From NCBI GenBank assembly GCA_937924855.1, contig CALEYQ010000052.1, forward strand, positions 1 to 37,810: a stretch of 37,810 nucleotides of DNA. Reading direction: 5' to 3'. This stretch comes from an uncultured Bacteroidota bacterium (GTDB lineage Bacteria; Bacteroidota; Bacteroidia; JADZBD01). Shown here piece by piece: positions 25,246-32,634 of the stretch. The stretch's first letter is position 1. Every line of letters begins with the position of its first letter. The notes under the pieces are model-generated. The model worked only from the letters and a program-made list of their open reading frames with translations. It was not told the origin of the DNA and searched no databases. Made by a program: the position numbers and the translations under genes.

Positions 25246-27042
25246 ATGGCAAAACCTGAAAAAAGCCGCAAGCCCCTTACGGCAAAGACCCCGGAGTTAA
25301 GTAATACCTGGCTCGGTGGGATAGCAGTTATTACTTTGGCATTTTTGCATCCCGTGCTCAAAAAGGGGTTCATAAATTTTGACGTCCCTCAGTACGTTCT
25401 GAACAATCCCCTGATTCAATCCTTATCCGGCGAAAACATCAAAGCTATGTTTTCAGGTCAGATTTTAGGTAACTATCAACCCCTTGTTTTAATTTCCTAT
25501 GCCTTGCAGTTTAAGTTTTTCGGAGCCGAAAGCGCTACGGGCTACCATGCTTTTTCTTTACTCCTTCATATAGTAAACACCATTTTGGTTTCTAAAATTG
25601 CCCTCAGGCTTCTGAAGAATGTCTGGCCGGCTGTGCTTGTTGGATTGCTTTTCGGTATTCACCCCCTGCATGTGGAAAGTGTGGCCTGGGTTGCTGCCCA
25701 GAAAGACATGTTGTTTGTTTTGTTTTTTCTGCTCGGCCTGCAGGCATATCTGAAATTTTCTGAAACCGGAAATGGGAATCAGCACTTGTTGGTATACCTG
25801 TTTTTTATTCTTTCTTTGCTCAGCAAAGCCCAGGCTGTGGTTTTCCCCGTGGTTTTACTGCTGATGGATTGGTTTAACCGGGGAAGGCTGGTTCAAAAAG
25901 ATTTTATCTCCAAATTGCCACTGTTTGTGATCTCCGTTTTAATGGGTCTCCTGGCCATTAAAATGCAAAAGGAAGCAGGAGCGGTTCAGGATGCTGTCTT
26001 TACTTTTGGCCAAAGATTGCTTTTTGCCTCGTATGGATTTGTGATGTATTTGTGGCAAACCCTGGTTCCCGTAAAACTCTCGATTTTTTATCCCTATCCG
26101 GAGACCGACCTCAAAATAAATTCCAACCTCGTTTACCTTGCTCCTTTAATAGTTATGGCTTGCCTGGGACTGGTCTTTTATTTGAGGAAATTCAGATTTG
26201 TAGTGTTCGGATTTTTGTTTTTCTGTGTAAACATTGCCTTACTGCTTCAGGTAATTCCGGTGGGCGATGCCATTCACGCCGATCGTTATACCTATCTTTC
26301 ACTGGTAGGTTTGTTTTTTATTGCCGGTGGGGTGCTCGACCTGAAATTGCGGAACAATCCCGGAAACAAAAATCTGCTTGTGGCTCCTGCCATTTTGCTG
26401 CTGGTGTTTGGAGCATTGGCCTACAGGTATTCCCTTAAGTGGATTGATAGCGTGAGCATTTATTCCCATGCCCTTTCCAATTACGAAGCCCCTATCGTTT
26501 ATTCAAACCGGGGAGCCGAGTATTATAAGCTGGGTAAACTGGCGGAGGCTGCCGATGATTTCAGTAAGGCAATAAGCATTAAACCCCAATTCCCAAATGC
26601 CTATAAGAACAGGGCTTTAACTTATGAAGCCATGGGAAACCATGAGCAGGCTCTTGCTGATTTTGGGGAGGCGATAAAATACAAACCGGGCGACTTTGAA
26701 CTGTATTTTACACGGGGTAATATTCTGAAAAACATGAACCGGCTTGAGGAAGCGAAGCAGGATTACCGAAAGGTAATTGAGATTAATTCCGGGGTTCTTG
26801 ATGCCTGGATGGCACTCGCAGAATGTGATTTCAGAACCGGTAATTATACGGCAGCACTGGAAGGATTAAATAAAGTGCTTGACATGAAGCCTGATTACGG
26901 GAATGCTTATTTTAACAGGAGTATTACGCTGAGACAGGTGGGAAAGATAAACGAAGCCATTCAGGATGCCGAGTCAGCGCGGAAATTTGGTCACCCCGTT
27001 GAAGACGGTTATATAAGTGAGCTTAATGCAATGTTAAAATAA
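25246..27042 (+). CDS. TMTC-like polytopic glycosyltransferase candidate with C-terminal TPR repeats
   Basis: A 598-aa membrane protein. Residues 20-410 contain about ten hydrophobic helices. An extracytoplasmic first loop GFINFDVPQYVLNNPLIQ and the motif GIHPLHVESVAWVAAQKDMLF are typical of the TMTC/O-mannosyltransferase-like family. Residues 418-590 are five TPR units (for example SNRGAEYYKLGKLAEAADDF, YKNRALTYEAMGNHEQALADF). Animal TMTC proteins transfer mannose from a lipid carrier; the bacterial relatives are largely uncharacterised. The first loop lacks the usual pair of adjacent acidic residues and has a single Asp. It follows the MBOAT gene by 30 nt in the same glycan-modification cluster. 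Confidence 0.75.
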   Translation: MAKPEKSRKPLTAKTPELSNTWLGGIAVITLAFLHPVLKKGFINFDVPQYVLNNPLIQSLSGENIKAMFSGQILGNYQPLVLISYALQFKFFGAESATGYHAFSLLLHIVNTILVSKIALRLLKNVWPAVLVGLLFGIHPLHVESVAWVAAQKDMLFVLFFLLGLQAYLKFSETGNGNQHLLVYLFFILSLLSKAQAVVFPVVLLLMDWFNRGRLVQKDFISKLPLFVISVLMGLLAIKMQKEAGAVQDAVFTFGQRLLFASYGFVMYLWQTLVPVKLSIFYPYPETDLKINSNLVYLAPLIVMACLGLVFYLRKFRFVVFGFLFFCVNIALLLQVIPVGDAIHADRYTYLSLVGLFFIAGGVLDLKLRNNPGNKNLLVAPAILLLVFGALAYRYSLKWIDSVSIYSHALSNYEAPIVYSNRGAEYYKLGKLAEAADDFSKAISIKPQFPNAYKNRALTYEAMGNHEQALADFGEAIKYKPGDFELYFTRGNILKNMNRLEEAKQDYRKVIEINSGVLDAWMALAECDFRTGNYTAALEGLNKVLDMKPDYGNAYFNRSITLRQVGKINEAIQDAESARKFGHPVEDGYISELNAMLK

Positions 27043-27065
27043 GGACTTGTTACAGGTTATCTCAA

Positions 27066-27371
27066 ATGGGTTTTTCGGCAGGCATCAATTATAAGTTTAA
27101 GGCCAGGCCCTGGAAGTTTGAAGGGAAGGGTGGATGGTATTTTGTTTCACTTCCCCTGAGCATGTCCCGGGAAATACGAAGTTTGCTGAAACAAGAGGAG
27201 CAGGGTTGGGGGCGCCTGAAAGCCTCGGCAAAAATAGGGAATACTACCTGGCAATCTGCCATTTGGTTCGATACCAAACACATAGCTTACCTGCTTCCCC
27301 TAAAAGCAGAAATCAGGAAAAAGGAAAAGGTTGAAGCGGGGAAATCACTGGAAGTATTGATTTCTCTTTAA
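27066..27371 (+). CDS. DUF1905 family protein
   Basis: A 101-aa cytosolic protein of the DUF1905 family: FKARPWKFEGKGGWYFVSLPLSMSREIR, GWGRLKASAKIGNTTWQSAIW and YLLPLKAEIRKKE match the family's characteristic blocks from end to end. The function of the family is unknown; its members often accompany YdeI-type proteins. It starts 23 nt after the TMTC-like gene. Confidence 0.8.
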   Translation: MGFSAGINYKFKARPWKFEGKGGWYFVSLPLSMSREIRSLLKQEEQGWGRLKASAKIGNTTWQSAIWFDTKHIAYLLPLKAEIRKKEKVEAGKSLEVLISL

Positions 27372-27417
27372 GAACATGAGTTGATTCCGCCGCAATGGGC
27401 TCTGAAATAATCAAGAA

Positions 27418-28248
27418 ATGAAAAGACTGTTCAGGTTTCTGTATCGTTTACTTCCCTTTAAAAAACAGTTTTTTTTATTTCTGAAATTGTTTTGGGATCC
27501 TACCGAAAGAGTTTTCATGCATTTGCATTTCAAGGGCCCCTTTCGGGCTTCCATCCGGGGAGAGGGATCTTTTATTTTGTTTCACGGTGGGAACCACATT
27601 GAAAATAGCATTTTCTGGAAAGGCTTACCCGGTGGATTTGAAAAGGAATCCATGCGCCTATGGATTGAATTGTGTAAAGAGTCCTCCGTGATTTTTGATC
27701 TGGGTGCTAATTCGGGCGTTTATTCCCTGGTGGCAAAAGCCGTAAATCCTCAGGCCAGGGTTTTTGCTTTCGAACCCCATCCCGTTTTCTTCTCCCTTCT
27801 TGAGAAAAACAAAACCTTAAATGGTTTTGATTTGAATATTCACAAAGTGGCTGTTTCCGATGCCGACGGCAAAATTACCGTTCCTGATTTCAGCCAGGTG
27901 CAAAAGGGATTTGAAGTGGACTCTGTCAGACTGGATACTTTTATCTCCACACAGGGCATTGAAAAATTAGATATCATTAAAATTGATGTCGAATCCTTTG
28001 AACCCTATGTGTTAAAAGGATTTGAAAACTACTTGCCCCGGTTCCGTCCGGCCTTTCTTATTGAAGTTCTGAATGACGAAATCGGGAAAATAATCGAACA
28101 AAGGACAGCCGGGTTGAATTACCTGTATTTTTCCATTGATGAAGCGGAAGGCGTAAAAAGGGTTTCATCCATTTTGAAGGGAACAGGGTTGAATTACCTC
28201 CTTTGCGATTTGAAAACCGCCCACCGGCTGGAATTGCCCATGGATTAA
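27418..28248 (+). CDS. FkbM family methyltransferase
   Basis: A 276-aa SAM-dependent methyltransferase (Methyltransf_21). Motif I is VIFDLGANSGVYSLVA, the acidic loop is VFAFEPHPVFFSLLEKN, and the family's C-terminal hallmark IDIIKIDVESFEPYVLKGF is present as LDIIKIDVESFEPYVLKGF. FkbM enzymes commonly O-methylate sugars, including cell-surface glycans, so its place next to the acylation and glycosyltransferase genes suggests glycan methylation. It begins 46 nt after the DUF1905 gene. Confidence 0.85.
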   Translation: MKRLFRFLYRLLPFKKQFFLFLKLFWDPTERVFMHLHFKGPFRASIRGEGSFILFHGGNHIENSIFWKGLPGGFEKESMRLWIELCKESSVIFDLGANSGVYSLVAKAVNPQARVFAFEPHPVFFSLLEKNKTLNGFDLNIHKVAVSDADGKITVPDFSQVQKGFEVDSVRLDTFISTQGIEKLDIIKIDVESFEPYVLKGFENYLPRFRPAFLIEVLNDEIGKIIEQRTAGLNYLYFSIDEAEGVKRVSSILKGTGLNYLLCDLKTAHRLELPMD

Positions 28249-28324
28249 TCGGTTTTTTGTCATAAATGTTTAAAACTCCGTTGAAACAAAAGACAGTGCC
28301 ACTCTTTCAAAGCCCCTCAACATT

Positions 28325-28332
28325 TATTTTTG
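28325..28332 (+). promoter_or_regulatory. -7 box (TATTTTTG) 4 nt before the symporter gene
   Basis: TATTTTTG-TTTT-ATG, the same 4-nt geometry as at 20944-20951 and 21057-21064. A weak -33 candidate, TTTC, lies at 28306-28309. A leaderless transcript is predicted. Confidence 0.5.
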
Positions 28333-28336
28333 TTTT

Positions 28337-29827
28337 ATGAGTCCGGGTCTTATTCTTATTTGCATTGCCACCTATTTTTTTATTCTTCTGGCCATTGCCT
28401 GGTACACCGGACGCAATACCGGAAGTGAAGGATATTTTTTGGGCAATAAAGCAAGTCCCTGGATTGCAGTAGCCTTCGGCATGATAGGCGACAGCCTTAG
28501 CGGTGTAACATTTATTTCCGTTCCGGGTGCCGTAGGCCTTTCCCAGTTTTCATATATGCAATTGGTTTTCGGGTATTTTTTCGGATACATTGTAATAACC
28601 CAGGTACTCCTTCCGCTATATTACCGGATGAATTTAACCTCCATCTATTCTTATCTGGGTGAGCGGATGGGTTCTTACGCAGAGAAAACCGGGGCATTTT
28701 ATTTTATCTTATCCCGAACCCTTGGGGCGGCGGCACGACTTTACCTGGCGGCCCTTGTATTACAGGTATTTGTCTTCGATCACTTTCATGTTCCCTTCGG
28801 AATTTCAGTTTCCCTGATTATTTTTCTAATGCTTGCCTATACTTTCAGAGGTGGCATAAAAACTTTGGTTTGGACCGATGCTTTTCAGTCAACCTTTCTT
28901 TTGCTGGGAGTTATTTTGTCCATTTTTGCTATTGGCAACTCCCTTGATCTTTCGGTTTTTCAAATGGCCGGAAAAATTGCCGATAGCGATTTGTCTACTA
29001 CTTTTTTTTGGGACTGGCGGGAAAAGAATTTCTTTTTCAAGCAGTTTTTTGGGGGCATGTTTATTGCTATCGCCATGACGGGTCTGGATCAGAACATGAT
29101 GCAGAAAAATCTGAGTTGCCGGAGTTTGCCGGATGCCCAAAAAAATATCCGCTGGTTCAGCCTTGTTCTCGTAATAGTAAATGTGTTTTTCCTTTCCCTG
29201 GGCGTTTTGCTTTATCTGTTCGTTTCTGAAAAAGGAATCCAGGTCCCCCTAAATGCGGATGGAAAGGTAATTACCGATAAATTGTTTCCCGTATTGGCTC
29301 TGGAACATCTTGGGATTTTTGCCGGTCTTGCGTTTATCGTTGGACTAACTGCCGCAACTTTCAGTTCGGCCGATTCGGTTCTTACTACTTTAACGACGTC
29401 GTTCTATTACGATTTTCTGGGATTGCATAAACGCACCGACAAATCCGAGAAGGAGAAAGCAGGATTACGGACCGCAATACATATTATGTTTGCCGTGATT
29501 CTGTTGATGGTAATATTGTTGTTCAGAATTCTGAATAATCAGGCAATTATCGACACCGTGCTTTGGCTGGCCGGATATACTTACGGTCCTTTGTTGGGCT
29601 TGTTTGCCTTCGGAATTTTAACCCGCCATGGGATAAATGATAAGTGGGTACCCGTAGTTGCCCTGGTTTCTCCTGGTCTTACTTTTCTATTGGAAAAGTT
29701 TTCCCCTGTTTTACTCAATGGGTATAAGTTCGGAAATGAAATATTGTTGCTGAACGGACTGATTACTTTTTCCCTCCTTTATATGGTTTCCCGTTTTTTC
29801 TCACCACCCGGTCCTGAAAAGACCTAA
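28337..29827 (+). CDS. Sodium:solute symporter family transporter
   Basis: A 496-aa polytopic inner-membrane protein with about 13 hydrophobic segments. SSS family features include YFLGNKASPWIAVAFGMIGDSLSGVTFISVPG (TM1-2), AYTFRGGIKTLVWTDAFQS and ATFSSADSVLTTLTTSFYYDF (the Na+-site helix with SSAD). The symporter couples solute uptake to Na+; the substrate (sugar, carboxylate, iodide-like anion or other) cannot be told. Its 3' end overlaps the convergent gene at 29801-30583 by 27 bp. Confidence 0.9.
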   Translation: MSPGLILICIATYFFILLAIAWYTGRNTGSEGYFLGNKASPWIAVAFGMIGDSLSGVTFISVPGAVGLSQFSYMQLVFGYFFGYIVITQVLLPLYYRMNLTSIYSYLGERMGSYAEKTGAFYFILSRTLGAAARLYLAALVLQVFVFDHFHVPFGISVSLIIFLMLAYTFRGGIKTLVWTDAFQSTFLLLGVILSIFAIGNSLDLSVFQMAGKIADSDLSTTFFWDWREKNFFFKQFFGGMFIAIAMTGLDQNMMQKNLSCRSLPDAQKNIRWFSLVLVIVNVFFLSLGVLLYLFVSEKGIQVPLNADGKVITDKLFPVLALEHLGIFAGLAFIVGLTAATFSSADSVLTTLTTSFYYDFLGLHKRTDKSEKEKAGLRTAIHIMFAVILLMVILLFRILNNQAIIDTVLWLAGYTYGPLLGLFAFGILTRHGINDKWVPVVALVSPGLTFLLEKFSPVLLNGYKFGNEILLLNGLITFSLLYMVSRFFSPPGPEKT

Positions 29828-30583
29828 GGCACCTTTCATTCCGCATTTCTGATACTGATCATAGGCGGTCGCCGTCCGGATTCGAACCGATTGTCCGGTT
29901 TCTCCTTGCACCCAACCGTCGAGGGAAGCTTTAAGGGAGTAGGCTTCAGGGCACATAAGTCCGGTTGTCCATATAAGTGGATATGCCCCGGCGGATTTCA
30001 GATGTTCGGCAAAATAATTTTTTGCGGCACAGCAATAGATCAAAACAGGAATAGAATCTTTGGTTGTTTTGTTGGTTTTTTCCATGGGAACCGAAAAATC
30101 CATAAGACCGTTATGGCCGATAAATGAAACAAGATCAGGTTTTGACGCATCTGTAAGCACGGTTTCTTCCGGTAGTGTAATGGATTCCGATGATTTAAGA
30201 TTACCTGCAGCGCATTTCAGAAATGTGGAGATGCATTTTTGAATTTCTTTCCCCCGCCAGGCTTCAGCAATCAGAATGATTTTTTTCGTTTTATGTTTGA
30301 AGAATAATTTTTCCATGACATCCCCCTCAGGATTTTTTTCCGTTTTCACCAGGATCCATTCCGCTGATTTTTTGAAAAAAGTTCTGAAGCCATATCCGCA
30401 ACCCCAATAAAGATTTTGATCGGGGTCGTTACCATTACCGATTTTTGCTGGAACGGGTACAATTCCCTGCGATTCGTTATCGCACAATGCTACATAAACC
30501 CGGACTTGTTTCCATTTTTCAGGAGGAGACAATGTGGCAGAAATTAATAGCCAAAGGGCAAAAAGGGCGATAAACCTGGTCAT
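29801..30583 (-). CDS. Exported protein of unknown function, possible caspase-like (clan CD) fold
   Basis: A 260-aa protein with an N-terminal signal peptide (MTRFIALFALWLLISATLS). I do not recognise a named family. Two blocks resemble clan CD cysteine peptidases: a hydrophobic strand ending in His-Asn-Gly (DLVSFIGHNGLMDF, His157) and, 27 residues later, a hydrophobic strand ending in Cys-Cys (IPVLIYCCAAKNYF, Cys184/185). A third block, WTTGLMCPEAYSLKASLDGWVQG, resembles the region after the catalytic Cys in CHAT-type proteins. The Gly-rich YWGCGYGF near residue 60 is unexplained. The 3' end overlaps the symporter gene by 27 bp. The peptidase idea is inference. Confidence 0.6.
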   Translation of the reverse strand: MTRFIALFALWLLISATLSPPEKWKQVRVYVALCDNESQGIVPVPAKIGNGNDPDQNLYWGCGYGFRTFFKKSAEWILVKTEKNPEGDVMEKLFFKHKTKKIILIAEAWRGKEIQKCISTFLKCAAGNLKSSESITLPEETVLTDASKPDLVSFIGHNGLMDFSVPMEKTNKTTKDSIPVLIYCCAAKNYFAEHLKSAGAYPLIWTTGLMCPEAYSLKASLDGWVQGETGQSVRIRTATAYDQYQKCGMKGALGLFRTGW

Positions 30584-30695
30584 GTAATGTTATACGGTTC
30601 AACCGATAATTGGTTAAAAACTGATATAATATTCTGATAAACAAGCATTTATGTAGTTCTTTTTGCCGGATTCTAAAAAAACGTAACTGCCTGAT

Positions 30696-30725
30696 TTTGT
30701 AGTCTCTAAGAAATGAGTAACTTTG
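30696..30725 (+). promoter_or_regulatory. Consensus Bacteroidota promoter (TTTG-N18-TAACTTTG)
   Basis: A -33 TTTG at 30696-30699 and a -7 TAACTTTG at 30718-30725 with an 18-nt spacer, matching the consensus in both boxes. The lipoprotein ATG is 58 nt downstream of the -7 box, leaving a leader of about 50 nt. It is the best promoter in the window. Confidence 0.75.
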
Positions 30726-30783
30726 CCCCGCGATTTTAATTTTATTTTAATCCTGAACAAAAAAAACAAACCAAAAAACAAAA

Positions 30784-31350
30784 ATGAAAACAAAAATCAA
30801 CTCAATCCTTGCTGCTGCCGGATTGATTTTTCTCGCTTCTTGCGGAGGCGGGGTTTCTGAAGAAACAAAAAAGAGTGTTGCTGCCCTTGATTCCAGCATG
30901 AATGCTTTGATGGCTTCTGCTAACACTTTGGTAACTGATATCACTTCAGCATGTGACATGTGCAAGAGCATGTGTGCTTCTGCTGACAGCGTATCCGGAA
31001 CCGTTAAAGCTGAATGGAAAGGAAAAGCTGACAGTGCTGCAATGGACTGCAAAGCTTCCATGGCTGAATTTGAAAATATCATGAACACCGCAAAAGCTGC
31101 TGCAGAAGGTTGGGCTTCCGACACTACCTGGGCTTCTTTCAAGAACGCCGTTGAAAAAGGTACTATCAAGGATGCTGAAGCAAAGAAAGAACTCGAAAAC
31201 TGGATGGCTAAGTACAACGATGCCAACACCAAAGTTACCGAGTGGACTACTGCTTACAACTCAGCTAAAGAAAAGTGCATGAAAGGCGAAGAAGCCTGGA
31301 AAAACTTCATGGCTTGGGTTGGAACTCAAGACACCAAGAAGAAGAAGTAA
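30784..31350 (+). CDS. Small Ala/Lys-rich helical lipoprotein, probably highly expressed
   Basis: A 188-aa lipoprotein: signal peptide with lipobox LASC (Cys20), then an almost entirely helical, Ala- and Lys-rich body, probably coiled coil. A Cys cluster C57-x2-C60-x3-C64 and single Cys at 89 and near 163 could bind metal or form disulfides. The C-terminus is DTKKKK. I recognise no named family. A full-consensus promoter, an A-rich start context, a narrow codon choice (GCT, AAA, GAA) and a perfect terminator suggest an abundant single-gene transcript, perhaps an envelope structural lipoprotein by analogy with Lpp-like proteins. Confidence 0.75.
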   Translation: MKTKINSILAAAGLIFLASCGGGVSEETKKSVAALDSSMNALMASANTLVTDITSACDMCKSMCASADSVSGTVKAEWKGKADSAAMDCKASMAEFENIMNTAKAAAEGWASDTTWASFKNAVEKGTIKDAEAKKELENWMAKYNDANTKVTEWTTAYNSAKEKCMKGEEAWKNFMAWVGTQDTKKKK

Positions 31351-31364
31351 TTCTGATTCCAAAT

Positions 31365-31397
31365 AAAAAAAAGGGGCTGCATGCAGCCCCTTTTTTT
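31365..31397. terminator. Bidirectional intrinsic terminator
   Basis: Eight A, the perfect 18-bp palindrome GGGGCTGCATGCAGCCCC, and seven T. It lies 14 nt after the lipoprotein stop and could terminate both the lipoprotein and leftward transcription out of the RHS locus. Confidence 0.93.
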
Positions 31398-31519
31398 ATG
31401 ATATTAAGGGAGCACTTTGATGTTGTTTTTTTACCCTTTTTAATTTTATTTTAGAATAGCTGACCTGCATTTCCTCCTCGGAATCAGGGTTTGATTGGGG
31501 CTGAAACTAGTTGATTCCC

Positions 31520-31705
31520 GGTCAGGGTTTCGCTTTTTTTCCTTTTTTTTTTTTTTGCTTAAACTTCGAGTGAAGGCATGTGGGATGGGATTGGCCACCG
31601 GCTTGCCTCCCCGAAGCCGATAGGCGAAGGGAGGAGCATTAGCGAAGGGATGCCGAATGTAGGTGGCTTTGTGCGCTGCATCATCCCGCCCATGCGGGAT
31701 GCAGG
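31520..31705. repeat. Dispersed repeat R1, copy A
   Basis: 186 bp that align without gaps to 33595-33780. Strongest shared blocks are GTGAAGGCATGTGGG, GGCGAAGGGAGGAGC and CGAAGGGATGCCGAATG. A perfect inverted repeat CATCCCGC-CCAT-GCGGGATG and a CCTCCC/GGGAGG stem make it a structured element. Both copies keep the same minus-strand reading frame. Confidence 0.8.
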
Positions 31706-31744
31706 TGGCATTTGGTTTATTAAGGGTAGAGAAGGATTGGCCAT
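31559..31744 (-). pseudogene. Decayed RHS cassette leader (61 codons, no core or tip)
   Basis: The frame starts at an ATG placed exactly at the edge of R2, just as the intact cassette at 34758-35795 does. It runs through R1 in the same frame as the cassette at 32635-33834 (PASRMGGMMQR, FGIPSL, LLPSPIGFG and HMPSL shared), then hits a stop where that cassette goes on into the RHS core. It looks like a cassette start whose core and toxin tip were deleted. Confidence 0.5.
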
Positions 31745-31912
31745 CCAGCTAATTTACTTCAGAATTTTTAATCTGGGAAATTTTGATTTTAAATTAAACC
31801 GTGCTTAATCGTTTATAAACGTTAACCACCGGCTATTGGTTTTTGATTTAGTAATTTTATAGCAGGGTGGGAATGTAGTTTCCCCAGAAGAACTCATTTT
31901 TTGTTTTAGGTG
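31742..31912. repeat. Dispersed repeat R2, copy A (decayed)
   Basis: About 171 bp homologous to 35793-35965. It begins with CATCCAGCTAATTTACTTCA and keeps the CGTTTATAAACG palindrome, but the other palindromes of copy B have mismatches here, so this is the older copy. Confidence 0.75.
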
Positions 31913-32036
31913 TTACCAATTAATGGTGAGCTTTCTGTTACGATATATTTTTTAAAGATGAAATTTCTTAAAAGACTTAAGTCCAAACTTACTCTGAAAA
32001 ATGGTGTGCCTTGGAAATATTAAAGTCATTTTTCAG

Positions 32037-32624
32037 TCAATGGCATAAATTCCAAATTTCTTTCGTGCCTTTTTTTAGAAAAAGTGTTTGGCTACCACAC
32101 TTTTTTCCTTTTTGATAGGTAGTTATTGATTTAATTTTTCCGTTTTTTTTGTAGGTGAATTCTAGTCCTTCCTTTAGTCCGTCCTGAAAATAAGAAACAT
32201 TAGAAGGTGTCCCGTTTGGGTGGAAATTTACCCAGAGGCCATTCAAAATTTTAAGATCATAATCCTCGTTTATTTCTGGAATTAACCTTCCATTAACAAT
32301 GCTAAACCCAGTAACATGTGCAATAGTTTTTATAGATCCATCTTGATTGTATTGAACAAATCTCCCATTAATATTACCATCAGTCTGGTATTCAACGTCT
32401 GCTAGTTTTTTGCCATTAGGGAAATATGTGATTTTCCGAATGATAATTGAGTCCCAATAATAGGTTTGGGAAACTATTTTTTTGTTTAAAACAACCTCCT
32501 TTAAGTAAATTCCTTTTAAGGTGTCTATTTTTTTTGTGATTGTATCATAAGGGATTGTTGAACAAATTGTATGATTGTGGAAAATGCAAAAAAAAATGAA
32601 TAAACATAAGTTTTGGGCGATCAT
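32037..32624 (-). CDS. YwqK/MORN-like exported protein, candidate immunity to the first RHS tip
   Basis: A 195-aa protein with a hydrophobic N-terminal export signal (about residues 1-23). The body has repeated beta-hairpin units of the MORN/YwqK antitoxin type: ITYFPNGKKLADVEY, GRFVQYNQDGSIKTIAHV, GLWVNFHPNGTPSNVSYF, GLEFTYKKNGKIKSITTY. Such repeats are common in genes paired with polymorphic toxins. It begins 10 nt after the stop of the RHS cassette and is A+T-rich like the tip. The immunity role is inferred from position and family; the export signal suggests it protects the envelope. Confidence 0.65.
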   Translation of the reverse strand: MIAQNLCLFIFFCIFHNHTICSTIPYDTITKKIDTLKGIYLKEVVLNKKIVSQTYYWDSIIIRKITYFPNGKKLADVEYQTDGNINGRFVQYNQDGSIKTIAHVTGFSIVNGRLIPEINEDYDLKILNGLWVNFHPNGTPSNVSYFQDGLKEGLEFTYKKNGKIKSITTYQKGKKCGSQTLFLKKGTKEIWNLCH

Positions 32625-32634
32625 TCTGATAATT

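Larger units (their letters stand above)
31398..32036. other. Intergenic stretch holding remnants of the RHS locus
   Basis: There is no intact gene. It contains one copy each of dispersed repeats R1 (31520-31705) and R2 (31742-31912) and a short decayed RHS leader ORF (31559-31744). The rest (31398-31519 and 31913-32036) is A+T-rich with nothing recognisable. Confidence 0.6.

Noticed and set aside
30747..31232. Long minus-strand frame (161 codons) antisense to the Ala-rich lipoprotein
   Set aside because: It exists because GCT/AAA/GAA-rich codons rarely give stops on the other strand; the plus-strand gene has promoter, signal peptide and terminator.
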